A stretch of DNA of 64,000 nucleotides, from NCBI GenBank assembly GCA_030998015.1, contig JARWMV010000236.1, positions 1,488,001 to 1,552,000 of the forward strand. Reading direction: 5' to 3'. Of the stretch, positions 1 through 10,595 are shown in pieces. Both the position numbers and the translations under genes were made by a program. Each line of letters begins with the position of its first letter. Within the stretch, counting starts at the first letter, position 1. Below the pieces are notes generated by a model that saw only the letters and a program-made list of their open reading frames with translations, searched no databases and was not told the origin of the DNA. Source of the DNA: Ceratorhiza oryzae-sativae (lineage: Eukaryota; Basidiomycota; Agaricomycetes; Cantharellales; Ceratobasidiaceae).

Positions 1-1772
1 TTCCTATAACCAACACATCCATATCACTCCCTCCCTGGTCATGATATAGCTTCTCAACTAATTCGACCGCGTCTTGAATCGTCAATACAACATGGGAATT
101 CTCCTCTTTAAACTTGGGAACAAGCGCCTTCCAAGCGTTGGCAAATTCGTGCTGGGTCGTCAACGCGGTCACGTCTCGCGCTCAGCTTTCTTGATGCTCG
201 TTTCGAGCTCTTCGGGGGTCGTCACGTTTGTGCAGAATATGGCATGGTCGAAGAGTAAGCCCGGGTGCGGTATTTTGTAGTTTGCGAGATCGATGCGTGA
301 GGCAGCAGTTTGGAGGAGTGTTTCGAGGAAAACTTGGCCTGTGCGTTCACCAGAACAGTTGAATATGAGAATACGTTTCGGCTCGGTACTTCTACAAACC
401 GAAGTGAGTGGTTGAGCCTATGTACCATGACGGTCAGGCGTACCTCAACCAAGCTCGGGTGTAAAATACCACTCGGCACAGCATGTAAGACTATCGATTG
501 TGTGAGCACCGTCTAGCAGCCAGTGCAGACCTCTTCGCGACGGATCTACAATCTGTTGGCAGCGTCCGGCCCATCTGGCCTTGCCAAGACCGGTTTTATA
601 GATTGCTGGAATAGGGTCAAGGGTGGTTGGAGTTGCTCTGATGATGCGTTTTGAATCTGGAGGAACCTATGAACCAAATGCAATGCAAGAGACGCATTTT
701 GCCGCTGATGTTCTCCAGCGAGTCCTGAATAGATTTTGAGATGGTGACATAACGAAGGGCTAAGGTCTTACCTAGTTTGATGGTGCCCATCTCTGGGAGC
801 ACGTCGACGACATGGAACTCGGAAGCCTTCAGGTCGTGACAAGTAAGAAACTGTATCTAGCTCGAGGGTCAAGCGCCCACCTGAACTTTCTCAGCTTCTG
901 CCTTGATGACAGCTAGGGCATCTGCTGGTTGGGAAATAGTAAAGGCAGGTACACCCGCCTGGCTAGTGGTGAGTGCCAAGTTATTCCAAGCGAGTATAGA
1001 CTTACCTTGTAGATACCAGCCTTTTGCCATGCAATTTCGGGGAGAGTTTTTCCCAAAATGGATACGTGATCCAGCCCGAGTGCTGTGATCCCGGTGACAA
1101 TGGGTTTTGGTACGAGATTGGTCGTGTCGAACCGACCGCCAATCCCAACTTCTAGGATAGTAGCGTCAACACTGAGCGAAGCAAACGCATGGAACGCGAC
1201 CAGAGTAAGCATTTTGAAGTACATGGGTCGAGGATGATCCGGATCTTCCAGGCGGTCCCACACTTCAAAGAAAAAGCGAGCAAAGTCTTCCTCGGATATG
1301 GGCCGGCCGTCTATTTGGATACGTTCACGGACCGAAACGAGGTGCGGAGAGGTGTACAACCCTGCGCAAGGTATCATAAGAGTGGGTTGATTTTCGAAAT
1401 GCAACGATAATACCGATTTTCATCTTTGGATTGGCTTCTCGCAACAGAGAATAGCAGAATGCACACGTCGAACCTTTGCCTTTTGTACCTGTTACATGAA
1501 TCACGTTTAGTCTGTTCAAGTCCTCTTGCTTGGCACAGACTATCCTCTCAGTCCCAGTGATCGGTCGAATGTGAGCCGACTGACTTTGTATCCGATCTTG
1601 TTTAAATGGGATATCGATTCTTCAAAGACGACCTCGGAACGAGGGCCAGCTGCCCTCATTGCCGCCACTGCGGCTGCGTTTGACTGGAGTGAATGATTCA
1701 GGGCATATAAAGCATCCTTCAGGACTCTTTAATAAGTGCGACTCGACTTCGGGAGAGAGAAACATACGTCAT
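1..1772 (-). CDS. Folylpolyglutamate synthase (partial, C-terminus off the left edge)
   Basis: ATP-dependent ligase that adds glutamates to folates for retention in cytosol and mitochondria (MET7/FPGS family). Reading leftwards from 1772, the exons give an N-terminal part with NHSLQSNAAA, then the P-loop HVTGTKGKGST (about 1500-1460). Next come LYTSPHLVSVRERIQIDG (about 1360-1300), DATILEVGIGGRFDTTN and GLDHVSILG (about 1170-1060), the Mur-ligase-like DGAHTIDS (about 510-480), and a C-terminal segment ending in VLVIGS at the edge. About five short introns are needed. The start was chosen at MTY just before the first clear exon; an upstream mitochondrial leader is possible. Near 171-182 the frame breaks by one base between KKAER and DVTALTTQHEF, probably a consensus error. 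Divergent from the GRP94 gene. Confidence 0.88.
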
Positions 1773-2227
1773 AGGTGCGTTGGTACATGTTGGCTCTGGT
1801 TGTCGAGAAACGTGATCCGTGCAAAAGGGATCCGAACAGAATGCGAGGGTATCTAGATACGTGGGTTTGACGCAAACCAAACCGCATTCAGCTGCCGGGG
1901 TGAGCACCGGAAGATCTCTTGACTCGGATGCGGAAGGTCATGTGACGCGAAGCCAAGCGCGTCAGAGCAGCAAGGAGACACGTCGCTGGGAGCGTATATG
2001 CGCGCATGGGCGGCAGTTCCCCCCGCGTGTGGATTCGCCGGAGAAGGCGTGAGCTGGCGGGTGGGGTTTATTTATATGTGTTTGCACAGGGTCAGGTGGG
2101 TCGTTGGAGGTCGCGACTTCCGCCCTTAGCGACATTGCCACGTAGCGGGACACGTCGACCACCGCATTTAAGCCCGCCAGCCACGACGCGTAGAGCTGCA
2201 GACGACCCCCACCGTCCCGTCCTCAAC
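1773..2227. promoter_or_regulatory. Divergent promoter between FPGS and GRP94 genes
   Basis: This 455-bp stretch holds no convincing gene. Two ACGT-core boxes lie at about 2138-2143 (CCACGT) and 2150-2157 (ACACGTCG), some 75-90 bp before the GRP94 start. They resemble the ACGT-centred elements used by Hac1/XBP1-type unfolded-protein-response factors. A TATA-like run lies near 2068-2076. The link to ER-stress control is inferred from the nature of the downstream gene. Confidence 0.4.
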
Positions 2228-5200
2228 ATGCGGTTCGGCCGTAGCGCTATCATCACCATCTCTCTCCTGGGCTCATTCGTTTCAGCCCAGGAAACAAAGA
2301 AATTCGAGTACCAGGTCGGTCTGTCGTGTGCGCGAACCCGACTTGCTGCTGACCAACGACTAGAGCGATGTTAGTCGCCTGCGAAACATTGTCATCAACT
2401 CGCTCTACAGTCACAAGTGAGTGCATGAGCTCGGTGGTAGCTGGCAGGAGCTAAATGAGTCCCAGGGATGTGTTCCTGCGCGAGTTGATTTCCAATGCCA
2501 ACGATGCATTGGAGAAGCTACGTCTCATCAGCTTGACCGACAAGTCGTACCAGATTCCCGACACTCCTCTCAACATTACCATCAAGCTCGTTCGAGATGC
2601 AGAGGGATCTGGTGGACGTGTCATCATTACCGGTATGTGCGCCAAACGACAAAACTTGGACCAAAGCTCATGGCATGGCTAGACACTGGTATTGGCATGA
2701 CTGCCGACGAGCTCGCAAAGAACCTCGGCACGCTCGCCAAGTCTGGCACCAGCGAGTTCCTTAACAGGGCAGAGAAGGACACGAGCGGAAACCTCATTGG
2801 CCAGTTTGGTCTCGGGTTCTACAGCAGTTTCCTCGTCTCGGACAGAGTCCAAGTCGCATCCCTCCCGCCTGTCTCCAAGGCGAACCCCAACCCTGTCCAG
2901 CACGTCTTTGAGAGCGGTGCGGACGACAGCAGCTTCCAAATCTCTGCCGACCCCCGGGGCAACTCGCTCGGTCATTCCGGAACGGAGATCACCATGTTCT
3001 TGAAGAAGGAGGCACTCGAGTTTTTGGACGAGCAGCGCGTCAGAGAATTGGTCGCAAAGCACTCTGCATTCGCCACTTCGTTCCCTCTCTACCTCCAGAC
3101 CTTCAAGACGGAAGAGGTTCCCGACGAGGAGGCGATTGCGGCCGCCAAGGCTGCAGAGAAAGAGAAAGAGGAAGCAACGTCATCGGCAACTGCAGAGGTC
3201 GATGAGCCAGAGGCTGCTAGCCCGGCCGATGTGGATGAAGACGAAGCGGTGGTTGAGGACGTCAAGGAAGAGGCCGAGGAGAAGAAGGAAGAGCCTGTTG
3301 TTCCTCCTACACCTATGAAAAACGTGACCACCGAGGAATGGGTTCGCCTCAATGATCAAAAGCCACTTTGGATGAGGTACGTGCAAACTTGACTTCACCC
3401 AGATCCGGTGCCCAATGTGTCTATTATAGGGATCCTAAGGATGTCACGACCAGCGAGCTCAACCAGTTCTTTATGGCAACCTTCAAGGAACCCAACTCTC
3501 CACTCATTCACGGTAGCTACAAGGGTGACTCCGGTCCAGTCTCCTTCCGCACTATGTTCTTCGCACCTTCTGAGTTGTGAGTGCAGCAACAACGATGGGC
3601 TGAAGAATCGTACTAATTCTCGATCTAACAGGAGCGAAAAGTTCTGGCAGAGCGCCAAGCCCGAGATGAACAACGTCCGATTGATGGTCAAGCGTGTCTT
3701 CATCACTAGCGATCTCGGCGACAACCCGATGCCCAAGTGGATCAGTTGGCTCAAGGCTATTGTTGATGGTACGTTTTAATCACATTTACCGTCTGGCGTT
3801 TAGATTTAGTATCATTATGTTCGCAGCCGACGACCTCCCTCTCAACGTCTCTCGCGAAACTCTTCAGTCCAACCGTTTCCTCCGTCAAATTCCCAGATCC
3901 TCATCAAACGCTTCATCAATCTCGTCGAGAAATTGTCCAAGGACGAGAAGGAGGAGCTGAAATTCAAAAAGTTCATGAAGGTTTACGGTCCCGTCATCAA
4001 ACTCGGCGCAGTTGAGAGTCCAAAGGACCAAAAGAGGCTTGCTGGCTTGGCACGATGGGATACCAACCTCCGCAACTTTACAAGCTTGGATCAGTACGTC
4101 GAAAGCCGCAAAAAGGGCCAAACCCAGATCTTCTATTTGGCGGGTATCGGTCAACCCGTGGCCGAGTTGGCCAAGTCGCTGTTTGTTGAGAAGCTTCACG
4201 CTCGCGGATACGAGGTTTTGTTATTGAACGACCCGATGGACGAGATTCTCATGTCTCACCTCCGTAACTGGAAGTATGTATATTTTATTTCGCCTGCTCT
4301 TGAACTCGTCTGATTGATTCCTATCAGGGGTATGCAGTTCCAGGACGTCGCGAAGAAGGGCTTGAAATTTGGTGGTAAGTACGATCCACCTGCATGCAGT
4401 GACATATACTTAACAAAGTCTAGACGAGGATCCCGAGGAAGAAAAGGCTCAACAGGAGAAGCTCCAAGAGACGTACAAGCCTCTGTTGGAGTACCTCAAG
4501 GCCGAATCTAAGGATGTCGTTCCTTGATGGTGGTTTTGCGTATATGCCGTCACGGAATCAATTTAACATTTGGCTACTATTTAGTTGTCCTGTCCAACCG
4601 TCTCGTTATCAGCCCTTGCGCCATTGTCGCGGATCTTTATGGGTACAGCGCAAACATGGAGCGCCTCATGGGTAAGTCGATGATTTGATTTTTGTCAGCC
4701 GCATACATCTAACTTTCGACATTTCAGCTGCCCAGACTGGCAACAAGCTCAAGGATAGTGACATTATGCACGTGCGTCTACAAACCCAACCAACAACCAA
4801 ATTCACACTAACATATCGTCAATAGGATTGGGCCAAGAAGCAGAAATACCTCGAGATCAACCCTGGTTCCCCACTTATCGAGGGTATGCTCAAGAAGGTC
4901 CAGGCGCTGAACGACGTTGAAGAAGGCGAGGAGAAGGATGCTCAACTCGAGGAAGAGCTACGCGAGGTCACGTCTATCCTCATCGACGGCGCGCTCGTTC
5001 GCTCTGGATTTGAAGTTACTGATTCCAACGCGTGAGTTTCTGGTGCTTCGCTCATGGGCGATCGGGATTCTGACCTTTACGGCTAGGTTCTTTGCTCGCA
5101 TGGACCGTGTCCTTCGTCGTTCGCTGGGTGTCTCTGAGAGTGCAAAGGGAGACGAATCCGTCAAGCCTGCTCCCCCCGTTGACGACACACCTCTCGAAGA

Positions 5201-5366
5201 GGCTGACACGACGCCCGAAGGAGCGTTGGAGGATTTGATCGTCGATAACGCCGAAGGTCAAGACAAGGCAACGCCCCAAGTTGACATCAAGGTGGACGCC
5301 TTTGACGATGACGAGATTGACGAGATGCTGAGCAACAAGGAGAAGATTGCCCATGAAGAGTTGTAA
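2228..5366 (+). CDS. Endoplasmin / GRP94-type ER Hsp90 chaperone
   Basis: ER-lumenal Hsp90 that folds secretory and membrane clients. The start ATG opens a signal peptide ([20 protein letters not shown]). The ATPase domain follows with [32 protein letters not shown] and [16 protein letters not shown] long acidic [10 protein letters not shown] linker (about 3120-3310) comes next, then the middle domain and the C-terminal dimerisation domain (YSANMERLM). The tail is very acidic and ends in HEEL, a variant of the HDEL/KDEL retrieval signal. About nine small introns. Two one-base frame breaks: near 3890-3894 (a C run one short between FLRQI and QILIKRF) and near 4519-4522 (one extra base before a GT donor). 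Budding yeast lacks this paralogue. Convergent with the acyltransferase gene, 70 bp apart. Confidence 0.95.
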
Positions 5367-5436
5367 AAAAATTAAAATCGCAAACTGCGAAACCGTGTAT
5401 ATTTGTATCTACTACAATCGATGTTTTTGTACCCAT

Positions 5437-6777
5437 CTATGTCGACTTGCGCTTGCGATAAAATTCAAGAAACGCTGCCTTGTCCTCCCACCCCATCCCA
5501 ACGCGTTTGATCTTGGCGACTTGAGCCATCAGAACGGCACAAGCTTCAGAGATTTCATCGACTGGGGCCACGCCATTATCCAAAATAACTTCACTGGCTA
5601 AGAACGCGCCCGAGGAAGGGGACTCAGATGGCGCCAAGAGCTTTACAGAAAGCGACTGGGTGAACGTGGGCGCAAACAAGAGGTGAGTAAATGCGGAAGA
5701 GGATTGGGCAGAGATGTCGACTGAGAAGGTATGGAGTGCGTTGGCGAGGGTGTGCTAGCGGTCGGGGGGTCATAGCTATTACGACCATCTTAGTTTGAAT
5801 ATGCAAGGGGGTATATGCGAACAATACATACCGTGCGCACATGACATAGAGGTTGAACCCTTTTACAGGGTGCTTTATATGTTTTCCTTTCCCTGCGACA
5901 AAAACGTCGGCGAACCTAAGCAGCGCGCGACCATTGCTTGTTGTGCATTCCGGAAAGACAACAAGTGGTCTGTCTGCTCTGGCACGGATATCCTCGATCG
6001 GAGTTGTGATGGTTGACGTAGAGCTACCATACGGGGGAATGTGGCCTGTTGCCAGAATAACCTCGAGGAACGAAGCCGTTCGGAAGCCAAGAATTTGTTG
6101 TCGGGGAGCGGCTGAGGAAGTGGCTATTTGGGCTGAGCCTGTACCAGTGCGACGACCAGGGGTGAGCGGTGTAGAGTTTGTTTGTTCTGAATGGGATTTG
6201 GGTGCACAAACCGGTAGGATGAAGAGTGGGTTGTATCTGCAAAGGTTTTTCACAGTTGAGCATTCTGGGACATACTTGTCAAATGACCCTCTTTACCTCG
6301 CCGCAAGCCAAAGAACCTCAATCCATGAAGCCCAGTTGGAAACTATGATGTCGCCAGCCCCAGGTGACCATCTCTCAATCCCAGATGCACCAGCCCGCCT
6401 AAATTGAGGATGTTTTATTCAAGAACCCTTCAACCGAATAGATAGACTAACCGAGCCTTTCGTGTGACAATTTGGGTAGGTGTTGACCAAAATCCAAGCA
6501 GGCACAAAAGGGCACGACCAAATATAGCAACTAGAAGCCACGAAAACACCCTGTGCAACACGCGAATAGGGGACTATCCCCACAGTTCAGTACACTGCAC
6601 CGTATAATTCATCGGCGAAAAAAAAAATACCAAGATAGCACAGATGCCATACAGCACACCAAATACTAAGGCGAGTACGGTCGCTATAATCGTTCGTAAT
6701 ACCCCCAGTATAACCCCAAGAGCTAGTAGCGCATATTCGCTAAATGACCGGGTTGTTTGTGGAGGTACTGGTGTCAA
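5437..6777 (-). CDS. LOA1/VPS66-like PlsC-family acyltransferase
   Basis: Predicted membrane lysophospholipid acyltransferase of the LOA1-like branch, likely acting at the ER or lipid droplets. Exon 1 (from 6777) encodes a long hydrophobic segment (LGVILGVLRTIIATVLALVF). Exon 2 gives a second one (VFSWLLVAIFGRALLCLLGF). An exon near 6412-6310 carries GDIIVSNWASWIEVLWLAAR, at the place where most PlsC enzymes have HX4D. The block FPECTTSNGRALLRF (about 5930-5890) corresponds to the FPEGTRS motif, with Cys for Gly. The C-terminal exon ends VGMGWEDKAAFLEFYRKRKS. Several short introns. The family assignment rests on these motifs together; substrate is not visible. Confidence 0.8.
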
Positions 6778-7159
6778 AAATGGCTAAAGCACTCCAAAAA
6801 TCAGCGATTGTCAGCATGGCTTGAAGCCTCCAACCCACTTGTACGCCAGTACCCGGGTCCTACAATTTTTATTTGTTTGATCTCGGTTTATTTTACGGGC
6901 TAAATGATAAACTTACTCGCCATGTGCTGAATTTTTCCATAATGTCTGGGGTGGCCCGTGGCAGGTGACGTTGCAGTTCTTGTTAGGTTGATGACGTGAG
7001 ACGGGCCGCAGCGCTTAGCACAGTTCATGCACAAACTTCTTCATCTCAATTGATATTATCCTCAACTCCAGGAGAGAATCAGGAGAGTGCGGCTTGGCCA
7101 CTTCGAAGAAAATTAGTTGGAGATTGAATTAGAGCTGGGACACTTGGGTGGAACGCCGG

Positions 7160-7202
7160 GGTGGAGGTAACGCAGGTGGAGGCACTGCGGCGAAGGTGGA
7201 GG
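7160..7202 (+). repeat. Three direct GGTGGAGG boxes
   Basis: The octamer GGTGGAGG occurs at 7160, 7175 and 7195. Another copy lies at 7832 and a near copy (TGTGGAGG) at 7815, always in the same orientation. All are upstream of the aldo/keto reductase. They could be transcription-factor sites or a short tandem-repeat remnant. Confidence 0.6.
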
Positions 7203-7511
7203 CTATATGCAAATCATATACACACCTTCCGAAGGCTGAGAATGGTCGCAGAGGGACTTCAACCTTATTTGCAACTGGTTTAATATTCCGTGAATAACCC
7301 TATCAGTAGACGGTCTTGCGTACGCACAGCAAAGTTTTTCGGACAAGGCCAGGGAGGTGCAAGAATCCTAATTTAAGCTGGATGAACGAGAGAGGGTGAG
7401 CCGGTAAGCTAAAAACCGAACTGGGTGTATGCCAGATGGATAGTTGCAGTTGAGAGCCTACCGAGCCAGGGGCATGTGCGGTTCGGCAACCCTTTGCCGT
7501 GGTACGCGCGG

Positions 7512-7539
7512 CGAAGAACAGCCTGCAGGCTGTTCTTCG
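7512..7539. repeat. 28-bp perfect palindrome
   Basis: Positions 7512-7539 read the same on both strands, with the centre between 7525 and 7526 (core GCCTGCAGGC). Flanks GTACG (from 7502) and CGTAC (7550-7554) extend the symmetry imperfectly. It lies in non-coding DNA. Confidence 0.85.
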
Positions 7540-7845
7540 TAAGCTGGGGCGTACGGGCTCCATTTTAATATTTCCTTAGATTGTAAGCTCTGGAGCCATG
7601 AAAAGAAAGAGACAAATGAGTTAAATCAACCGTACTATAGTAAGATATGAGCAAATAAACCTCTAAAGCACAGAATTGGTGTCCGTACAAAGATGGCAGA
7701 AACCAACGGAATCCGGCCATTATCGATCTGGCTGATCGTGGCATCGGTACGGCGACCCTGGGGCCATCATATGCATCATGGAGTTCTCAGTCCTTCTTTA
7801 ACTCGACCTGTCGGTGTGGAGGCAGACCGCCGGTGGAGGTACCCC

Positions 7846-7896
7846 TGACTGCATGACACATGCATGACGCAAGTCACGGCTTGGAAGTAGTATATA
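7846..7896 (+). promoter_or_regulatory. TGAC/GTCA cluster and TATA box of the aldo/keto reductase gene
   Basis: TGAC occurs at 7846, 7854 and 7865 and the inverted GTCA at 7873, so the last pair forms TGAC-N4-GTCA. A TATATA box lies at 7891-7896, about 56 bp before the ATG at 7952. TGAC half-sites are typical of fungal bZIP (AP-1/CREB-like) factors; the regulator is inferred. Confidence 0.45.
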
Positions 7897-7951
7897 GGCG
7901 GTCATCGTGAACTGTCTTCACTTTCACTATCAAACCTACGATTCATACTCG

Positions 7952-9497
7952 ATGTCTACCTCTGTGCTACCAACTCGCCGCATTGGCAAAGAAAATGTTA
8001 CAGCGCTCGGCTTTGGTGCCATGGTACAAAAATAATGTTCCAAAGGCATGAAATATGTGATAAACCTGCTTTGTAGGGTATTGGAGGGTTAGGATACGGA
8101 AAAGCCGGAGACGAAGAGTCGCGTTACCAGGTATGGTGCTTTATTTTGACCCAAAGCACACGGATCATAACAGATTGTCCACAGGTCCTGGACAAGCTCG
8201 TAGAATTGGGATGCACCAATTGGGATACTGCGGATGTCTATGCGAGTATGGCTTCTACAGCATGTTGATCAGTTGATAACTCGTAAACAGGGTGATTCGG
8301 AGGTACTTATCGGAAACTGGTTCAAGAAAACTGGAAAGAGAGATCAGGTTTGTTATTGTTACACGCGCTGAAAAAATTTCGCTCAACCAAAAGCACGGTA
8401 GATATTCTTAGCAAGCAAAGTTAGTTGAGAGACCTAGCCTACTAACAGCAGCGTATTGATGGCTTGCTGTTTAACCTTGAAGTTTGGTTTTACGGCAAAC
8501 GGAATTTGTGGCACGCCTGAATAGTATGCTCGAGCAGATGCTCTTAGAGAGAAACTGACTGGCCATGTATGTGTAGCGTAAAACAAGCGGCCGAAAAATC
8601 TCTAAAGCGTCTTGGTATTGACACCATTGATCTCTACTACGTCCATCGGATTGACCAAAAGGTTCCGATTGAGACTACAATGGCCGCGCTGGTGGAACTT
8701 GTGAAGTAAGTTGATATATATTTGGTCAGTTTTAGGTGCTGAGATCAGGCCAGAGATGGCAAAATCCGCTATATCGGATTGTCGGAGCCATCCCCGGCAA
8801 CCCTGCGACGAGCTCATAAAGTGCATCCGATCGCGGCAATACAAGTCGAAGTAAGTTGAAACGCATACACCCTCACATTTCTAATCCAACCAATACCACA
8901 ACAGTACTCGCCATTCGTTTTAGATATAGAACAAAAAGGACACCTGCTCGACACTGCACGTGAGCTGGGGGTTGCCGTGGTTGCATACTCCCCATTGGGA
9001 CGTGGTCTTCTGGCTGGCCAAATCGTAAGCCGAGTGATTTTATGATGTCAAAACAAACTAACCGGGTCACAGACATCTCACGACCAGCTGCCGGATGACG
9101 ACTTCCGCAAGAATATTCCCAAGTACTCAGTGCCAACTTTCCCAAAATCCTGCAACTGGTCTCAAAGATCAAGGTATCGGCAAATCGCACGACGCAACTC
9201 CCGGCCAGATCTCACTTGCGTTCCTGCTTGCACAAGGCGACGACATCATCCCCATTCCTGGGTTAGTGGCACCGCTCAACCTAAACGGAGTTGGAGGAAC
9301 TGACACAAATTTAACAATATAGAACCAAGAACATCAAATATGCCGAAGAGAACATTGCAGCGCTGAAGATCAAACTTTCGGATGAAGAAGTCAACGCGAT
9401 CCGCCAAGCGATTATTGAAACAGAGTTAACAGGAGATCAGTATCCGGCTGGTTACATGCAGGCCTTGTATGGGGATACACCCGAATTATCGCCATGA
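7952..9497 (+). CDS. Aldo/keto reductase (yakc/pyridoxal-reductase-like), with two frame breaks
   Basis: NADPH-dependent oxidoreductase with the AKR TIM barrel. Exons give VTALGFGAM and [18 protein letters not shown], then NWDTADVY (catalytic Asp and Tyr), IFLASK and [14 protein letters not shown]. Next are [17 protein letters not shown] (catalytic His), [43 protein letters not shown] and [14 protein letters not shown]. The stop is at 9495. About nine short introns; an apparent in-frame TAG at 8522 falls at the donor of a 53-nt intron (8524-8576). Two single-base losses break the exon at about 9130-9134 (before NFPKIL) and 9171-9175 (before [12 protein letters not shown]). The gene is either intact with consensus errors or very recently dead. 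Substrate unknown. Confidence 0.85.
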
Positions 9498-10595
9498 ACG
9501 TGTACATTAGTTTTGTAGAATGAAGCTGTGCGCATACAATTTCACAGGGACCTAAACGTTTCTGTTTATTTGAATGACCATGGGGCATCGATTTAGACGT
9601 ATAATGCTAGTATCTTCATACTATAAGCCCTTTATGGACTCGGACTTGGGCTTTTGAACTAGCCCAGCCAGAGGGATGTTGGTAAAGTAATGTACACGCA
9701 GAAACCAACCTTGACACTGAATGGTAAGGCCTTTCGCTCGAATCCAAACACTAAACTTGGCGAAAGGGCCCATTGTAATCTGTACAATAGGCTCTTGTTC
9801 GGATTTCTGCTCACGCGGGGCGGAGTTAAAGTCAGACCTAAAGAAGAGGATGTCAGTTTCATCTACGCGCGGGAGCAGTGAGCACATCTGTCAGGCGGCC
9901 GTTAGCGGAACTGGCTGAGGAAGCGGCTGCCACTGTATATATATTGAATCCTCGAGAGCCGTCCAAGTTGACGTTCAATATCAACTCTGTCGCTCAAACA
10001 ATAGAAACCGATAAGATTTGGCATATAGCGAGTATCAAAGCTTTTTGGGCCGTACACGAGCTATTATGGCGTTTGCTCTATCACTATGTCGATGAAGGAG
10101 ATTTGGAGGTGGGCAAACTGGTGGGGGCGTTGATGGAGCTGGGCGTTGTGTTTGCGGGTGCATCTTTCAGGGGAATGGTATTCGCATTGCTTTATCGGCA
10201 TTATATTCAATAATTTATGGCATGATCGTGTATGGGGCTCACACTATGACTTCGGCGAGTTGCTTATTTCGCTCTTCGACGATCAGAGGTTGGAAGATGT
10301 AGACACCCGAGACTACGCCTTTTGTGCCTTCTGGATCAGGTTTTTCCATAGCGCAGGCTGATTAAGAGGCCCACCTGTTCCAATTGCTACAAGAGCAGGC
10401 ACTAGGCGGCTGGCTCGAGACATCACTCGTGCAAGTGGTTGCAAGCTCGAAGCACACGGCTGATTCTTTGATCATAGCTTTGGTCATGTTTGCACCCATC
10501 TCTTTGCACATACAGCCTGACGTTGCAGGATTTCATTTCATTATATTCCGGGCTTATACAAAATCATTGCAACTAGCAAAATGAGTACAGTGATA
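9498..10595. other. Region between aldo/keto reductase and aminopeptidase genes
   Basis: Apart from the weak candidate at 9878-10213, nothing in this 1.1 kb resembles a known gene. The plus strand stays moderately protein-like to about 10361, in a second frame. Confidence 0.4.
9878..10213 (+). CDS. Uncharacterised open reading frame, possibly part of a degraded gene
   Basis: Not recognised. The 111-codon frame has a balanced composition and a hydrophobic amphipathic middle (FWAVHELLWRLLYHYV), followed by a Gly/Val/Leu-rich stretch (LVGALMELGVVFAGASFRG), unlike a random frame. Just downstream, in another frame to 10361, DRVWGSHYDFGELLISLFDD and DYAFCAFWIRFF also look coding. So the piece may be one exon of a longer or broken gene. 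No clear promoter, splice sites or family motif support it. Confidence 0.3.
   Translation: MSTSVRRPLAELAEEAAATVYILNPREPSKLTFNINSVAQTIETDKIWHIASIKAFWAVHELLWRLLYHYVDEGDLEVGKLVGALMELGVVFAGASFRGMVFALLYRHYIQ

Larger units (their letters stand above)
6778..7951. other. Intergenic region, acyltransferase to aldo/keto reductase
   Basis: No supported gene in 1.17 kb. It holds clustered GGTGGAGG boxes (7160-7202 and 7815-7839), the palindrome at 7512-7539, a cluster of TGAC/GTCA half-sites (7846-7876) and a TATA box at 7891-7896. An open frame of 86 codons on the minus strand (7303-7563) has no recognisable features and is not called. Confidence 0.6.

Noticed and set aside
7303..7563. 86-codon minus-strand frame around the palindrome
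   Set aside because: No motif, start context or splice support.
8522..8524. In-frame stop in the aldo/keto reductase
   Set aside because: It overlaps the GTATGC donor of a 53-nt intron; splicing gives GTPEYVKQAAEK.
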